From: Miscanthus floridulus
Taxonomy: Eukaryota > Streptophyta > Magnoliopsida > Poales > Poaceae
Reading direction: 5' to 3'
Length of the DNA stretch: 64,000 bases
NCBI RefSeq assembly: GCF_019320115.1
Contig: NC_089584.1
Coordinates: forward strand, 53,503,633 to 53,567,632
In this document: positions 44,000-56,447 of the stretch, piece after piece
Layout: each line of letters starts with the position of its first letter
Position numbering within the stretch: the stretch's first letter is position 1
The notes under the pieces: model-generated
The model's database searches: none
Told to the model about the DNA's origin: nothing
Seen by the model: only the letters and a program-made list of their open reading frames with translations
Position numbers and translations under genes: made by a program

Positions 44000-45887
44000 T
44001 GAAAGGTCCTAATGGCTAGAGGGGGGTGAATAGCCTATTTAAAAATTTCTACAACAACACTTAACAAACCGGTTAGACAATTATGAGGTGAAGCGAGTGT
44101 TGTGCTAGCCTACTAAAAATGCAAGCCACCTACCATAATTCTAGTTTATATAGTTTCTATTCACACAATAGCTATGACACTACACTAAGTTAGTGTGCTC
44201 TCAAAAGCTAACTAAAGAGCCACACTAACAAAACTAACAAGATCTCACAACTAGCTACACTAAAGAGCTTGATAATTAATTTGCGGTAAAGTAATAAGAG
44301 TGAGCAAGAAGGTTATACCGCCATGTCGAGGAAGGAGCCAATCAATCACAAGAATGAATAACAATGAAGACCAATCACCTCGGAATCAAATGATGAACAC
44401 AATGATTTTTTATCGAGGTTCACTTGCTAGCCGGCAAGCTACTCCTCGTTGTGGCGATTCACTCACTTGGAGGTTTACGCGCTAATTGGCATCACACGCC
44501 AAACCCTCAATAGGGTATCGCACAACCAACACAAGATGAGGATCACACAAGCCGTGAGCAATCCACTAGAGTACCTTTTGGCTCTCCACTGGGGAAAGGT
44601 CAAGAACCCCTCACAATCACCACGATCAGAGCCGGAGACAATCACCACCCTTCGCTCGACGATCCTCGCTGCTCTAAGCCATCTAGGTGGCGGCAACCAC
44701 CAAGAGTAACAAGCAAATCCCATAGTGAAACACGAACACCAAGTGCCTCTAGATTCAAACACTCAAGCAATGCACTTGGATTCTCTCCCAATCTCACAAA
44801 GATGATGAATCAATGATGGAGATGAGTGGGAGGGATTTGGCTAAGCTCAGAAGGTTGCTATGTCAATGCAAATGGCCAAGAGTATAAGCCTCAACTGGCC
44901 ATGGGGCTTAAATAGAAGCCCCCATGAAATAGAACCATTGTATCCCTTCACTAGGCACAACATGGGGTGACCAGACGCTCCAATCCGATCGATCGGACAC
45001 TGGCCCTCAGTGTCTGGTCACGTGATACATGCCACGTGTCCCCTGCTTCAAATACTGTTCGTTAGATTTCAACGGTCATCTTGTTGACCAGACACAGCAC
45101 ACAAACTGACCGGACGCTCAGCCTCCAGCGTCTGGTCGTTTCCAGTAAGGTTCTAGAAATGGATTTCTTCGACTGGACGGGTCCAGTCATGCTTGACCGG
45201 ACCCTGCCAGCGTCCGGTCACACAGTGACTTTCTTCAGCGCTGTCCGACAACAGGACCGAACGCAGCCTTCCAGCATCCAGTCACTGAGCGACCAAGCGT
45301 CCGGTCAGTTGACTGACGCCAGCATCCACGCTACTACAACTGACCAGACGCGCCGGTCCCTCTGAGACCAGCGTCCGGTCACCTTGTGACCAGCGAGACT
45401 AACTCCTTTTCACTTCTAACTTCTTTACCCTTGCTCAAATGTGCCAACCACCAAGTGTATCACCTTGTGCACATGTGTTAGCATATTTTCACAAATATTT
45501 TCAAGGGTGTTAGCACTCCACTAGATCCTAAATGCATATGCAATGAGTTAGAGCATCTAGTGGCACTTTGATAACCACATTTCAATACGAGTTTCACCCC
45601 TCTTAATAGTATGGCTATCAAACCTAAATGTGATCACACTCACTAAGTGTCTCAATCACCAAAACAAAATAGCTCCTACCATTTATACCTTTGCCTTGAG
45701 CCTTTTATTTTTCTCTTTCTTCTTTTCAAGTCCAAGCACTTGATCATTACCTTGGCATCACCATCATCATGTCATGATCTTAATTTGCTTCACCACTTGG
45801 AATGTGCTACCTATCTCATGATCACTTGATAAACTAGGTTAGCACTTGGGGTTTCATCAATTCACCAAAACCAAACTAGAGCTTTCA
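44000..45887 (-). repeat. 3' LTR of the copia element (1,888 bp)
   Basis: Plus-strand limits TGAAAGGTCC...GAGCTTTCA. It matches 52262-53959 at about 97-98% in the first 165 bp. The GC-rich centre (44960-45390) is a degenerate minisatellite of GCGTCCGGTCA/TGACCGGACGC words and is ~215 bp longer here than in the other LTR. Confidence 0.93.
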
Positions 45888-45900
45888 ATCTCCCCCTTTT
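45888..45900 (-). promoter_or_regulatory. Polypurine tract of the copia element
   Basis: Plus-strand ATCTCCCCCTTTT reads AAAAGGGGGAGAT on the minus strand and abuts the LTR, as required for plus-strand priming. Confidence 0.9.
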
Positions 45901-46909
45901 TGGTAATTGATGACAACCCTTTCACAAAAATATGAATTGAAATTTAATTGAATCCATGTTGCTTGCCCAAGCATATTTACCATGTGTAAAAGGATATGGA
46001 CAAGTTTTATGAACCCCAATGGTAGCAATTGCTCCCCCTTTGAAGCGTGATACCAATCGAAGTGCACCATTATACCATCCTTAGCACCATGGTTAGCTTG
46101 ATACCACTTGGAAATACTTGGAAATGAAATCATTAGATATCCTCTGCATGCTAGTTTTTTATTTTATCATTCAAACCTACAACTAGCATACACCACACAA
46201 GCATGGATATTGAAATTTAAAACTTGTGCCATGCAAGCAAACATATGAAATGGACATTCAAACGCACCATACAAGTTCATGAGCTTGCTCCCCCTACTTG
46301 TGTGCTCTAAATTTTAATTGATCCCTTTCCTTTGTCATATTTCTCCCCCTATGTCAAAATTTCCTCCTTTGTTGTCTTTTCACTATCTTAGTACACGAAT
46401 ATCTTCGTTTTTCTCCCCATGTACTAATATCTTTGTTTCCCCCCCCCCTTTGTCATCAATGACCATAAAGGTTCAAAATATAGATAGGTAGAGATTATCA
46501 ATGTCAATCAATGGGGTGAGGATTATTTTCCCAAAGTTGGTCCAATCTAGATCATTTGCCAAAGATATTTAACTCGGTTTGATCCAAGGACAAGCTTCTT
46601 CATACCTCCAAATAGGGGTTATCTTGTACCATGTTGAGTTAAACACTTAGAGCTCATTTTCTAGATTAAACACTAGGTTTACAAGCCCACAAACATGTCA
46701 TATGCTACCACTAGATCAAAATAAGCATAGAAGCAATAGTGGTACCATATAATCATCAAATTCATTTGATTTTCATGAATGAGCCTATTAAATGTGAAAG
46801 ATGTCTAGATGCACTAAACAAGTCCTTAGCAAGGATGTATGCCATGCCAATCAACTTTTACCTTGGATTGCTCGAAGGAGAGGCATGTCATATGAGTGGG
46901 GGGGGTGCA
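45901..46909 (-). other. Untranslated region between RNase H and 3' LTR
   Basis: About 1 kb without a supported frame. Several CTCCCCCT blocks (46030, 46285, 46345) read as extra polypurine stretches on the minus strand. Some SIRE elements carry an envelope-like frame here; none is visible. Confidence 0.6.
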
Positions 46910-48610
46910 TCAACACATATTTGAGAAATCCAATATGTTCAACTCATTCCTTAGCTTGCAAAACCTCTTCTCATCCAATGGCTTGGTGAATATATCGGTA
47001 AGTTGATCTTCGGTGCCTACACTCTCAATGCAAATGTCCCCTTTTTGTTGGTGATCTCTTATGAAATGATGGGGGACATCAATATGCTTTGTTCTTGCAT
47101 GTTGAATCGGATTGTTGGTTAACTTGATTGCACTCTCATTGTCACATAGCAATGGCACTTTCTTGAACTTGATTCCAAAGTCACTCAAAGTGGCCTTCAT
47201 CCAAAGTATTTGTGCACAACAACTACCGGTGGATATGTATTCGGCTTCGGCGGTTGATAATGCAACACTATTTTGCTTCTTTGATGACCATGAAACAAGT
47301 GATCTTCCCAATAGTTGACATGTGCCCGAGGTGCTCTTCCTTTCAACTTTGCATCCCGCATAATCCGAGTCAGAGTAACCAACTAGCTCAAACTTTGCTC
47401 CTTTGGGATACCACAAACCAACATTTGTTGTATGCTTCAAGTACCTCAATATTCTCTTTGTAGCCTTCAAATAACTTTCTCTTGGCGAGGCTTGAAATCT
47501 TGCACACATGCATACACTAAACATGACATCCGGCCTTGATGCGATCACATAGAGTAGGCTTCCAATCATAGACCGATACAATTTTTGATCCACTATATTG
47601 CCGCTTGCATCACTATCCAAGTTGTCATTTGTTCCCATTGGTATACTAATAGCTTTGCTATCACTCATGCCAAACTTCTTGATCATGTCCTTGATATACT
47701 TGCCTTGACTCACAAATGTACCATTCTTCAATTGCTTGATTTGAAGACCAAGAAAGTAACTCAACTCTCCAATCATGGACATTTCAAACTCATTAGCCAT
47801 CATCTTTCCAAACTCATCACAAAAGTCTTGATTGGTTGATCCAAATATGATATCATCAACATAGATTTGCAATACAAATAGATCTTTTCCAATCTTCTTG
47901 ATGAAAAGAGTGGTGTTAACGTTGCCCATCATGAACCCTTTAGAGAGTAGGAAGTCCCTCAATCTCTCATACCATGCTCTAGGTGCTTGCTTCAAGCCAT
48001 ACAATGCCTTCTTCAACTTGTACACATGGTCGGGCTTCTTATCATCTTCAAAACCATGAGGTTGCTCAACATATACTTCTTCATTGATGTAACCATTGAG
48101 AAATGCACTCTTAACATCCATTTGATAGAGCTTGATGTTGTGGGCACAAGCATAGGCTAGCAAGATTCTAATTGCTTCCAATCTAGCAACCGGGGCATAT
48201 GTTTCTCCGAAGTCAAGACATTCAACTTGTGTATAGCCTTGTGCTACCAATATTGCTTTGTTCCTTACTACTATCCCATCTTGATCTTGCTTGTTTCTAA
48301 AGACCCATTTGGTTCCAATCACATTGCGTCCTTTTGGTCTCTCTACTAATTCCCATACTTGATTTCTTATGAAGTTATTCAATTCTTCATGTATAGCATT
48401 CACCCAATCAACATCCTTCAATGCTTCATCTATCTTCTTTGGTTCAATAGATGACACAAATGAGAAATGTTCACAAAATGATGCCAATCTTGATCTTGTT
48501 TGTTCACCTCTAGAAATATCACCAATGATAGTGTCCAATGGATGATCCCTTGCAACATTGGTTGGTTGGAGTATTGGAACTTGATTGCTTGCACTTGCTT
48601 GATCATTGGA
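46910..48610 (-). pseudogene. Copia reverse transcriptase-RNase H (long intact frame)
   Basis: A 542-codon frame (48538-46910) holds [70 protein letters not shown], the catalytic [33 protein letters not shown] and the RNase H block [18 protein letters not shown] ... AEAEYIS. It ends ALSTAEAEY...DIFTKPL...[10 protein letters not shown]. Catalytic Asp residues are intact. Upstream, two TAA codons near 48614 and 48643 separate it from the integrase frame, so the polyprotein is broken although this domain is whole. Confidence 0.93.
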
Positions 48611-48637
48611 TTAAGATGATGTACTAGCCACTTGATC

Positions 48638-50110
48638 TTATTCATTATCATGAGATCCACTTGTACTAGCTTGAGTTGTATCATCTTGCACATTTGAGTT
48701 AGAGAGCACTTGCACTTGATCATCTTCATCATCATTCACTTGCCTAGGCCTCAATTCACCAACATCCATGTTCTTCATGGCATTTGAAAGTTGAATGCCT
48801 CTAACATCTTCCAAGTTCTCATTCTCTACTTGTGAACCCTTGGTTTCATCAAATTCAACATCATGAACTTCCTCAAGAGTACCACTATCCAAATTCCAAA
48901 CTCTATATGCTTTGCTTGTAGTGGAATAACCAAGTAGGAATCCTTCATCATATTTCTTGTCAAACTTGCCTAATCTAGTGCCTTTCTTCAAGATATAGCA
49001 TTTGTAACCAAAGACCCAAAAATATGCAATGTTGGGCTTTCTATCATTCAAGAGCTCATATGGTGTCTTCTCTTTCAATGGGTGACAATAGAGGCGGTTG
49101 CTACAATAGCAAGCCGTGTTGATAGCTTCGGCCCAAAAAGATTGACTCACATTGTACTCACTAAGCATAGACCTTGCCATATCAATAAGTGTTCTATTCT
49201 TCCTCTCAACAAAGCCATTTGATTATGGAGTGTACTTGGCCGAGAATTGATGTCTAAATCCAAATTCATCATACAACTAATCAATTCTAGTGTTCTTGAA
49301 CTCACTACCATTGTCACTTCTCACTCTCTTGATGGTTGTTTCAAACTCATTGTGAATGCCCTTGACAAATGATTTGAATGTTGCAAACACATCACTTTTG
49401 TCCACTAGAAAGAATACCCAAGTGTATCTAGTATAATCATCCACAATCATAAAGCCATATTTGTTTTCACCAATGCTAGTGTATTGTGTTGGCCCAAACA
49501 AGTCCATATGCAATAACTCAAATGCTTTACTAGTGCTCATCATGCTTTTCTTAGGATGGGTGTTTCCAACTTGTTTGCCGGCTTGACAAGAGCTACTAAG
49601 TTTATCCTTCTCAAACACAATATCTTTCAAGCCTCTAACCAAGTCATGCTTAACCAATCTATTCAATTGTTTCATTGCAACATGACCAAGCCTTCTATGC
49701 CATAACCAACCCATGCTAGACTTAGTGAACAAGCATGTTGATAATCTAGCTTCACTAGCATTGAAATCAACCAAGTATAGATTCTCATATCTAAAGCCTT
49801 TGAAGACCAAGTTAGAGCCATCTACACTTATGATCTCTACATCATCTAGCCCAAATATGCATTTGAATCCAAGATCACACAATTGAGCCACGGATAGCAA
49901 ATTGAAGTTCAAGCTCTCTACTAGCAACACATTGGATATGCTCATGTCATTGGATATTGCAATCTTACCAAGCCCTTTGACCTTGCCTTTGCCATTGTCA
50001 CCAAATGTGATACTATCATAACCATCATTGCCATTGGTGTTGATTGAGTTGAACATTCTCGCATCACCGGTCATGTGTTGAGTGCACCCACTATCAGGAA
50101 CCCAATGCCT
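48638..50110 (-). pseudogene. Copia protease and integrase (broken)
   Basis: PDSGCTQHMTG at ~50090-50060 is the protease active site. GAG-pre-integrase and HHCC follow (LWHRRLGHVAMKQL ... SSCQAGK, where the first Cys of the CxxC pair is Ser). The core shows HMDLFGP, VDDYTRYTWVFFL, RSDNGSEFKN and, after TAG at ~49278 and TAA at ~49224, VERKNRT with the catalytic Glu. The C-terminal frame 49180-48638 (ARSMLSEYNVSQSFWAEAIN, PNIAYFWVFGYKCYI, EGFLLGYSTTSKAYRV) ends at TAA. Confidence 0.9.
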
Positions 50111-50144
50111 TCCTCTAGCTTTGTAATTGACCTACAAAAAAAGA

Positions 50145-51188
50145 TCAATTCTTTTTAGGTACCCAAACTTGCTTGGGTCCTTGAAGGTTAGTTACTAAGC
50201 TCTTTGGTACCCAAATGGCTTTCTTCTTTGAGCCCATCCATGGTTTACCAATGAACTTAGCCTTCACACCATTTGTACCCTTAGTAAGCACATATAAAGA
50301 ATCAAGCTTAATGGAGGATACATTAGCATTTTGGCTCTTGTTTTTGAATTCATGCTCTTTATGACCAACTTGCTTGCAACTAGTGCAAAATCGACCATTG
50401 TTCTTCACAAAACTAGTCTTGTGAGGAGCAAAGGCTGCCTTGCCTTTCTTGGGGGTATAGCCCAATCCCTCTTTGTAAAGAGAAGCTCTTTGGCTACCCA
50501 AGCACATAAGCAAGTGGTCCTCACCACCATAGGCCTTAGCTAAGGTGTGAGTGAGCTTATCGACCTCCTTCTTGAGGTTCTCATTCTCAACCATTAGTGA
50601 GGCATCACAAGTGAGACCATCACTACTAGATGAGGTGGAAGTAGAAGTACTACAAGAAGGGTTAGTGGGAGCAACAATGATAGGGAAAGATAGTGATTCA
50701 TCAATTATATCACAAGTTAAACCTACATCACAAGTCTCAACATGCTTCTTTTTAATTTGCTCATTAAGCAAAGAGGAATGAGCCTTCTCAAGCTTTTTGT
50801 GAGCCTTGCCAAGCTTCTCATGGGCTTCCTCTATCCTCTCATGAGTTGCTTTGAGCTCATCAAGGGCTTCCTTAAGGGCTTTTACCTCATGATTCAATCT
50901 CTTGCATTCCCTTCTCTTAATATCAAAATGTTCTTTAGCATCTTCTAGCATGTCAAATAATTCATCTTTAGTAGGTTCATCATCATCACTATCACTATCA
51001 TTTTCACTATCATGTTAATTTTCACTTCCATCATCACAAGTTTATACCTTAGTGGCCTTAGCCATGAAGCATAATGGAGTGTCAAAGAGAGAAAGCTTTT
51101 CATTGATTGCAATGCTAGCAAGTGCCTTCTTCTTGGTGGTCTTGTCATCATCACTATCATCATCATCACTTGAGGAAGCATCACTATC
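50145..51188 (-). pseudogene. C-terminal Gag extension with coiled coil and CCHC-like motif
   Basis: The frame 50951-50145 starts MLEDAKEHFDIKRRECKRLN and runs as a heptad-rich coiled coil (ALKEALDELKATHERIEEAH). It is followed by a Ser-rich linker and CTSCKQVGHKEHEFK, a zinc knuckle whose last Cys is Phe, then KKAIWVPK repeats. A TAA near 51017 and the TAG at ~51189 separate it from gag. This extended Gag is typical of SIRE-type copia. Confidence 0.8.
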
Positions 51189-52204
51189 CTAAGTGACCAC
51201 ATATGAACCACCCTTCTTCTTCTTGAAGGTCATCTTGTCCTTCTCTTTCTTTTCCTTCTTGTCCTTCTTCTTGTTCTTCTTGTTATCATCATCTTTGTCG
51301 CTATTGTATGGACATTGAGCAACAAGATGATCTTTGCTTCCACACTTGAAGCACCTTCTTGACTCTTCTTTGTTCTTGGATGAAGACTTCTTTCTTCTAG
51401 CACGGTAGCCCTTCTTCACCATGAACTTGCCAAATCTCTTGACAAAGAGAGCCATCTTCTCATCATCATCATCATCCCATGAATCATCATCTTCACTTGT
51501 TGTTTCTTGCTTAGCTTTGCCCTTGGATGATGTGGCCTTGAATGCCACGCTATTCTTCTTGTCATCCCTCTTCACATCCTTCTTCTCCCTCTTTTCTTCC
51601 TTCTCATCATCATCTCTATAAGCATCATCGGTCATAATATCTCCCAAGATTTGGTTTGGTGTCATTGTGTCCAAACCGATCCTCACTAGCAAGGTGACCA
51701 ACATTCCAAATCTTATGGGTAAACATCTCAAGAACTTATTAGAGAAGTCCTTGTCCTCTATCTTCTCACCAAGTGCTTTGAGATCATTGACAAGCACTTC
51801 CATCTGATGGAACATGTCCGGCACACTCTCATCCTCCTTCATCTTGAAGCTTGCAAACTTCTCTTTAAGAATGTATGCCTTTGCACCCTTCACGGCTTGA
51901 GTGCCCTCAAATGATTCCTCCAACTTCTTCCATGCCTCATGAGCTCTCTCAATGTTCTTGATTTGCTCAAATGTTCTCTCATCCAAAGCATCATGTATGG
52001 CACTAAGAGCAATGTCATTATTTTGAAGTAGTATTTCTTCGGTGGCGGTGGGAGCCTCTTCATCTTCAATCTCAATCTTTGTCTCTACCACCTTCCAAAC
52101 CTTCCTATTGATTGACTTGATATAGTTGTCATCTTAGCTTTTCAATAGGGATAATTTGAGCCATCAAATTGGGGTGGCTTCTTAGTGTTGTTGATTTGAA
52201 CCAT
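51189..52204 (-). pseudogene. Copia gag with zinc knuckle (broken at start)
   Basis: The start codon is at 52204 (MVQINNTKKPPQFDGSNY). TGA at 52142-52144 replaces the Trp of the YWKAKM block, and a frame shift near 52130 follows. The main frame (52091-51189) contains the UBN2-type Gag core (AHEAWKKLEESFEGT, LKEKFASFKMKEDESV, NKFLRCLPIRFGMLVTLL), a Lys/Asp-rich stretch and the CCHC knuckle CFKCGSKDHLVAQC. It ends in TAG where Trp is expected after GSYVVT. Confidence 0.88.
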
Positions 52205-52247
52205 TTTTACACCAAAGGTTGTTAAGCCTCAAATCACGGTGACCTCG

Positions 52248-52259
52248 GCTCTGATACCA
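52248..52259 (-). promoter_or_regulatory. Primer-binding site (initiator Met tRNA) of the copia element
   Basis: The minus strand reads TGGTATCAGAGC, two bases from the LTR end, a perfect 12-base initiator-Met complement. Confidence 0.93.
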
Positions 52260-52261
52260 CT

Positions 52262-53959
52262 TGAAAGGTCCTAATGGCTAGAGGGGGGTGAATAGCCTAT
52301 TTAAAAATTTCTACAACAACACTTAACAAACTGGTTAGACAATTATGAGGCGAAGCGAGTGTTGTGCTAGCCTACTAAAAATGCAAGCCACCTACCATAA
52401 TTCTAGTTTATATAGATTCTATTCACACAATAGCTATGACACTACACTAAGTTAGTGTGCTCTCAAAAGCTAACTAAAGAGCCACACTAACCAAACTAAC
52501 AAGCTCTCACAACTAGCTACACTAAAGAGCTTGATAATTAGTTTGCGGTAAAGTAATGAGAGTGAGCAAGAAGGTTATACCGCCATGTCGAGGAAGGAGC
52601 TAATCAATCACAAGAATGAATAACAATGAAGACTAATCACCTCAGAATCAAATGATGAACACAATGATTTTTTATCGAGGTTCACTTGCTAGCCGGCAAG
52701 CTACTCCTCGTTGTGGCGATTCACTCACTTGGAGGTTCACGCGCTAATTGGCATCACATGCCAAACCCTCAATAGGGTGCCGCACAACCAACACAAGATG
52801 AGGATCACACAAGCCATGAGCAATCCACTAGAGTACCTTTTGGCTCTCCACCGAGGAAAGGTCAAGAACCCCTCACAATCACCACGATCGTAGCCGGAGA
52901 CAATCACCACCCTCCGCTCGACGATCCTCGCTGCTCTAAGCCATCTAGGTGGTGGCAACCACCAAGAGTAACAAGCGAATCCTACAGTGAAACACGAACA
53001 CTAAGTGCCTCTAGATGCAAACATTCAAGCAATGCACTTGGATTCTCTCCTAATCTCACAAAGATGATGAATCAATGATGGAGATGAGTAGGAGGGCTTT
53101 GGCTAAGCTCACAAGGTTGCTATGTCAATGCAAATGGCCAAGAGTATAAGCCTCAACCAGCCATGGGGCTTAAATAGAAGCCTCCATGAAATAGAGCCAT
53201 TGTACCCCTTCACTGGGCACAACGCAGGGTGACCGGATGCTCCGGTCCGATCGATCGGACGCTGGCCCTCAACGTCCGGTCACGTGATACACGCAGCGTC
53301 CGGTCACATGATACATGCCACATGTCCCCTGCTTCAAATACTATTCATTAGATTTCAATGGTCATCTTGTTGACCGGACACAGCGCACAAACTGACCAGA
53401 CTCTGCTACAACTGACTAGATGCGCCTGTCCCTCTGAGACCAGCGTCCGGTCACCTTGTGACCAGCGAGATTAACTCCTTTTCACCTCTAACTTCTTTAC
53501 CCTTGCTCAAATGTGCCAACCACCAAGTGTATCACCTTGTGCACATGTGTTAGCATATTTTCACAAACATTTTCAAGGGTGTTAGCACTCCACTAGATCC
53601 TAAATGCATATGCAATGAGTTAGAGCATCTAGTGGCACTTTGATAACCGCATTTCGATATGAGTTTCACCCCTCTTAATAGTACGGCTATCAAACCTAAA
53701 TGTGATCACACTCACTAAGTGTCTCGATCACCAAAACAAAATAGCTCCTACCATTTATACCTTTGCCTTGAGCCTTTTGTTTTTCTCTTTCTTCTTTTCA
53801 AGTCCAAGCACTTGATCATCACCATGGCATCAACATCATCATGTCATGATCTTCATTTGCTTCACCACTTGGAATGTGCTACCTATCTCATGATCACTTG
53901 ATAAACTAGGTTAGCACTTAGGGTTTCATCAATTCACCAAAACCAAACTAGAGCTTTCA
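52262..53959 (-). repeat. 5' LTR of the copia element (1,698 bp)
   Basis: Same limits as the 3' LTR. It lacks most of the GTCCGGTC minisatellite near 53395, but has an extra ~27-bp copy of GCGTCCGGTCACATGATACA at 53293-53320. Confidence 0.93.
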
Positions 53960-54755
53960 ACCGGGAGAGAGAGAGGGGCACGGCGAACTCACCTATGGTA
54001 TTTTCGACGGCAGAGGAGGCACGGAGATGATGCGTGGCTTGGCGGGGCGATGACGACGCTAGGTTTTCGGCTCAGCGTGGTGGCTCTATGAGGTGGTAGT
54101 TACTCTAGAACACGATAGGGAGGGCGGTATGGTGCGGGCATCGGTATTTAAGGCTAGGAAGCTGCTTGGAGCACAAGGCAAGGCAACACGGGGCATACAT
54201 GGACTCCATCGGTGGTGGCAGTAGAGTTTGGTTCTAGGATGGGAGGAAGAAGACGGCCCGGACCGGTGAGTCCTGGATGTCAGAGGCTGCGCGCGGGGAG
54301 AGGGGAAAGCACGGTGTGGGCTTAACTAGGTCGGTGCGCGTAGTGACACGGAGGAGGGGGAGCGGGGCTAGGCCTTTGGGAGAAGAGATGGGCCGCCTAT
54401 TGTGAAAGGGAAGATGGGCCGGCGAGGAGTGAGGGGAAGGAGAGAGGCGGGCTAGAGCAGGCCGTGGGCTAGAAGTCGAGAAGGAGAGGGGAAGTAAAAG
54501 AAGTTCCTTTTAAATTTCTTAAACCCAATTTTCAAATCCTAATTCATTCCAAATTTAAATCCTTTTGAAGTTTTGAGCAAACCCAATCATCACAAAATAA
54601 ATATGCAGCTGCATATATGCGCAAACATGTTGCTACCCTATGATAAATTTTAAATTAATGAAAATTATTCTTTTTCCTATATTTGATGTGCTCAAAAATT
54701 GATAAATAAATCGATTTAACTACATTTCCAAAGTAGTAAATTTTAGAGTGTTATA
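53960..54755 (-). repeat. Tekay/Del-like gypsy 3' LTR, inner part
   Basis: Continues the LTR from 43999 across the copia insertion. GC-rich at 53960-54490, then AT-rich, ending GAGTGTTATA at 54755 (minus start TATAACACTC, with TA instead of the usual TG). Confidence 0.75.
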
Positions 54756-56447
54756 ATTCTACCCCCTTAAGATGAATCTTGTCCTCAAGATTCGAAAGAT
54801 GGTGATAAAAGAGATATAGATTCTCCGCCTTTGGATTCTTCTCTACTTTATATATCTATTAACCATACTCCAAGTAACTTGTCAAACAAAATCCAAGATT
54901 CAGAAAGGTACTCCAATCAATACTCAGGTAACTCCAATCACTAGGCCACCTTTCCTTTTTAGCCCATAATATCAATTCCTTTTCTTTAAAATATTCACCT
55001 TCCAATGAAGCCTGACAAATCTCTTGGTTAGAAGGAAATTCTACTACCAATCTTTAAAACATTAAGGATCCTGATTAAGTTGCTCGAACTTGGAATATAA
55101 TTCTTAGTCCTTGGTGTCACCCGAACCTTCTTAGCTCATTTCTCCATTGCTAAGGGCATCGGCCATGACTTTGCTCCTCGAAGTGATAGCACTTTTCCAA
55201 GTTATAATCAATTTCATTCCAATGAGGATAACACAAGCTCTAGACCAACTTAGTGAAGATGTCCTTTAGATTCTTGTGATACTCCTAGATGTCACTTTTG
55301 TGCTCAAAAGATAGCACTTCCAAGCTCTACAATTGATAACTCCACATAATATGTTGGGTAATCCAACTCATGCCTCCTTAGTTGACTTAATGAATAGGCT
55401 ACTACCTTTTTTTGCATAAGGACACATCCCACATCTTGACAAGGTGTGTCATAGTAGATATAAAGCTCTTGTTCGGATCTGGCAAAGCTAATACTTAGGT
55501 TTTACTCTAACTTTTTTTTAACTCCTTCAAATACTTAGCTGAGGTCTCTTGATCCGAACTGAGAACCTTCTCTAGTAGGTTATTCTTGTATTCCTTAGGT
55601 GCAGGTTGGATACCCTCATACTCAATTCTTTCTACGGACAGTGTTATTAGTAACACCAAACGTTGAGCATACTTAATTACTCCTTTACAAGCAGATAACC
55701 ATCCCATTCCAAGGATAACATCAATGTCCATTAATTCCAAAACAACAAGGTTTGCCTCAAAGTTCTTCCCTTTTATGTTAAGACTAACTTTTGGGCATAT
55801 GCGGTTTGCCTTCATTTCTCCTCCTCGAGGGTTAACTATTTGGGGTTTCCTCATCGGAAGCATAGTTATCTTATGTTCTTCCACATATTCTCTAGAGAGG
55901 AATGAATGTGACGCACTGGGGTCAAACAACACCATAGCAGTGTCTGAGCTTACTGCTATCAAACCATAAATAAATTAGCTCCATGAGTGGTAATTAGATC
56001 CACATTGTTCAACCTACACTTGAATGTAGTTTCGCTTTAACTTATTTCCTTGCACTTGCTCCTTTTGGACATTTTGTTCTAGCTCCTGCTGCTGATGACT
56101 CTATCCTTGATTACTCTTAGCAAACTTCTCAAGACAATCGTTCTTATAGCGTTCAATCTCACCACAATCATAATCTTCCTCATGGGTAGAAGTATTTGTC
56201 TTCATCAAGGTGATAGTAGGAGATGACAGACATGGCTCTTGAGAACTAAAACGCTGCATTTCATCATTGGGTTGCTGATACTGATCATGATCTATACTCC
56301 CAAGCAGATTCATAGGGTGTGACTGATATTCTGGTTGTGTAGCAAAGCGAAGACGAGTATTTCTGGCGTTGAAGCTCATGATTTCTCTTCTTCACTTCCA
56401 TCTCTCCTAGAGTATAGCGTAACAATTGAGTGAACCTATCACGATAC
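54756..56447 (-). pseudogene. Tekay/Del-like gypsy interior: gag end, protease, RNase H remnants (RT deleted)
   Basis: On the minus strand from the right: a degenerate zinc knuckle (YDCGEIERYKNDCLEKF, 56101-56379), then protease frame 55962-55507 with VLFDPSASHSFLS (Asp-Pro-Ser instead of Asp-Ser-Gly) and DVILGMGWL. RNase H remnants (DASRCGMGCVLMQ, RRHELDYPTYYVEL, MADALSNGE) lie at ~55440-55150. RT between protease and RNase H and the integrase are missing. A polypurine-like TTAAGGGGGTAGAAT precedes the LTR at 54756-54772. The element is truncated at 56447 by the Tat-like LTR. Confidence 0.8.

Larger units (their letters stand above)
44000..53959 (-). mobile_element. SIRE/Maximus-like Ty1/copia retrotransposon
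   Basis: LTRs at 44000-45887 and 52262-53959, initiator-Met primer site at 52248-52259, and gene order gag-protease-integrase-RT-RNase H on the minus strand (copia order). It sits in the Tekay LTR; flanks are ACCAG (43995-43999) and ACCGG (53960-53964), a 5-bp duplication with one change. Large LTRs, an extended Gag with a second CCHC-like motif and the RT sequence resemble the grass Opie/Ji/Maximus (SIRE) lineage. At least seven stops break the coding sequence. Confidence 0.92.
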
